A stretch of DNA of 35,548 bases from an uncultured Clostridia bacterium. Its GTDB lineage: Bacteria > Bacillota > Clostridia > UBA1381 > UBA9506. Position numbers and translations under genes: made by a program. The DNA lies in assembly GCA_944393605.1 (NCBI GenBank), contig CALYAO010000084.1, forward strand, positions 1 through 35,548, read 5' to 3'. A model generated the notes under the pieces. It saw only the letters and a program-made list of their open reading frames with translations, made no database searches and was not told the origin of the DNA. Positions 34,299 through 35,548 of the stretch are shown piece after piece (position 1 is the first letter of the stretch; each line of letters starts with the position of its first letter).

Positions 34299-35249
34299 TT
34301 ACGCGTCTAATCGCTCTTGAATTCCCGCCAAAACGCCGCTGACACCATCCAGCAATTCCTCCATGATCTGCTGGCAGGGCTTAATATCCGCAATCATGCC
34401 CGAAATCTGGCCCGCCATCATGCTGCCCATCTGGGTGTCACCTTCCACGGTCGCATTCCGAAGGCCGCCCGCACCCAGCTTCTCAATCTCCTCAATGCTG
34501 GCGCCCTCTTTTTCCATGCGGTCATACTCCCGCGTGAGCTTATTTTTGAGGCAACGCACCGGATGCCCCGTGGAGCGGCCCGTCACGACAGCATCACGGT
34601 CCTTGGCCGCCACAATCGCCTGTTTGTAGTTCTCATGGGCCGTGCACTCGGTGGAGCACAAAAACCGCGTCCCAATCTGGACGCCCTCCGCACCCAGCGC
34701 AAAAGCCGCCACGACACCGCGGGCATCCGCAATGCCGCCCGCCGCCAAAACGGGGATGGACACCGCATCCACCACCTGCGGCACGAGAGCCATGGTGGTG
34801 AGCTCCCCAACGTGGCCGCCCGACTCGGTACCCTCTGCGACCACCGCATCCGCGCCGTCCTTTTCCATCTTTTTGGCCAGCGCCACCGACGGCACCACGG
34901 GGACGATCTTGGTGCCAACCGCTTTTAAAGCCGGTATGTACTTGCCCGGGTTGCCTGCACCCGTCGCAACGACAGGCACCCGTTCCCGCACCAGCACCTC
35001 CATCACCTCATCCACATAGGGGGACATGAGCATAACGTTGACGCCAAAGGGCTTGTCGGTCATCGTCCGGCACTTTGCGACCTGCTCCGCCACCCAGTCC
35101 GCCGGGGCATTGCCCGCCGCAATGATACCCAGGCCGCCGGCATTGGACACGGCCGCTGCCAATTCCGCCGTGGACACCCACGCCATGCCGCCCTGGAACA
35201 CGGGATACCGGATCCCAAATATGTCACAAATTCTAGACTGCATCTTCAT
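34299..35249 (-). CDS. fabK: Enoyl-ACP reductase II, FMN type
   Basis: FabK is the flavin-dependent enoyl-ACP reductase that replaces FabI in many Clostridia and streptococci and is not a target of triclosan. The 316-residue TIM-barrel shows YPVFQGGMAWVS at the start, EGTESGGHVGELTT (with H146, the equivalent of the catalytic-site His) and AAGGIADARGV with GAEGVQIGTRF for FMN phosphate. The ATG at 35249 has AAAGGAGGAG upstream, 12 bp after fabH. Nitronate monooxygenases share this fold, but position in the fab operon settles the call. Confidence 0.95.
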   Translation of the reverse strand: MKMQSRICDIFGIRYPVFQGGMAWVSTAELAAAVSNAGGLGIIAAGNAPADWVAEQVAKCRTMTDKPFGVNVMLMSPYVDEVMEVLVRERVPVVATGAGNPGKYIPALKAVGTKIVPVVPSVALAKKMEKDGADAVVAEGTESGGHVGELTTMALVPQVVDAVSIPVLAAGGIADARGVVAAFALGAEGVQIGTRFLCSTECTAHENYKQAIVAAKDRDAVVTGRSTGHPVRCLKNKLTREYDRMEKEGASIEEIEKLGAGGLRNATVEGDTQMGSMMAGQISGMIADIKPCQQIMEELLDGVSGVLAGIQERLDA

Positions 35250-35261
35250 ACTGCTCCTCCT

Positions 35262-35548
35262 TTACAGCTCCAGCAGCATGGCCGCCCACGTCAGGCCGCC
35301 GCCAAAGCCCACCAGAATGATCTTGTCGCCTGCCTGCACCAACCCCTGTTTGTGCGCCTCATACAGCGCCACAGGGATGCACGCGGAGGACATGTTGCCC
35401 GTCTTATCCACATTGGTAAACACACGGTCTTTGCCCAGCCCAAGGCGCTTGGCCGCGCCGTCGATGATGCGGGTGTTTGCCTGGTGCGGGATGACCATCT
35501 TAATGTCATCCATCTGAAGGCCCGCCTTCTCCACCACGCGCTGGGAGG
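35262..35548 (-). CDS. fabH: Beta-ketoacyl-ACP synthase III, C-terminal part
   Basis: FabH starts fatty acid synthesis by condensing acyl-CoA with malonyl-ACP. Only the last 94 codons are in the window; the gene continues past its edge. The catalytic His is in MVIPHQANTRII and the Asn in TGNMSSACIPVAL. The family ending GFGGGLTWAAMLLEL is intact. The catalytic Cys lies outside the window. It is the most upstream visible gene of the fab operon. Confidence 0.95.
   Translation of the reverse strand, partial: SQRVVEKAGLQMDDIKMVIPHQANTRIIDGAAKRLGLGKDRVFTNVDKTGNMSSACIPVALYEAHKQGLVQAGDKIILVGFGGGLTWAAMLLEL

Overview
The window looks like a chromosomal segment of a moderately GC-rich Gram-positive Clostridia, probably an Oscillospirales-type gut anaerobe. 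This is inferred from the WalRK-YycHI signalling operon, AddA in place of RecB, a FabK-type type II fatty acid synthesis (FAS II) cluster, strong AGGAGG ribosome binding sites and lipoprotein signal peptides. No rRNA or other species marker is present, so the assignment stays at that level. Almost everything is on the minus strand; only the insertion sequence and a beta-glucosidase are on the plus strand.

Region 1 (1-8.7 kb) is accessory. A complete insertion sequence (104-1291) with terminal inverted repeats and an exact 8-bp target duplication lies just upstream of a GH1 beta-glucosidase gene and its promoter. A type III restriction-modification pair (mod-res) follows. Both genes carry frameshifts, and mod also has an altered catalytic motif (DPSY instead of DPPY), so the system looks dead or switched off.

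Region 2 (8.6-14.6 kb) is an unusual minus-strand cluster: a maltose/galactoside O-acetyltransferase-like gene, a flavodoxin lipoprotein, a small cupin, a cyclophilin-like lipoprotein, and two large exported fusions. One fusion is copper-amine-oxidase-N domain + formylglycine-generating-enzyme (FGE)-like domain + flavodoxin. The other is copper-amine-oxidase-N domain + flavodoxin + cyclophilin-like domain. Three flavodoxins with intact phosphate-binding loops are predicted to act outside the membrane. The modules have been duplicated and shuffled within the locus, as shown by a 37-bp exact match. This is the best candidate for an undescribed system.

Region 3 (14.6-15.7 kb) is non-coding. It holds tRNA-Ser(GGA) and tRNA-Pro(CGG) behind a consensus promoter, then a series of related terminator-like hairpins in which wobble pairs preserve the stems only in minus-strand RNA.

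Region 4 (15.7 kb to the end) is conserved core, read right to left: fabH (partial)-fabK-fabD-fabG-acpP-fabF (fatty acid elongation), rnc-radical SAM gene-smc (RNA processing and chromosome condensation), walR-walK-secreted small protein-yycH-yycI (cell-wall homeostasis signalling), addA (recombination helicase/nuclease) and an acyl-CoA thioesterase. An orphan secreted-protein gene between walK and yycH has its own promoter with three 11-bp-spaced TGTAAA-like repeats that match the WalR box pattern.
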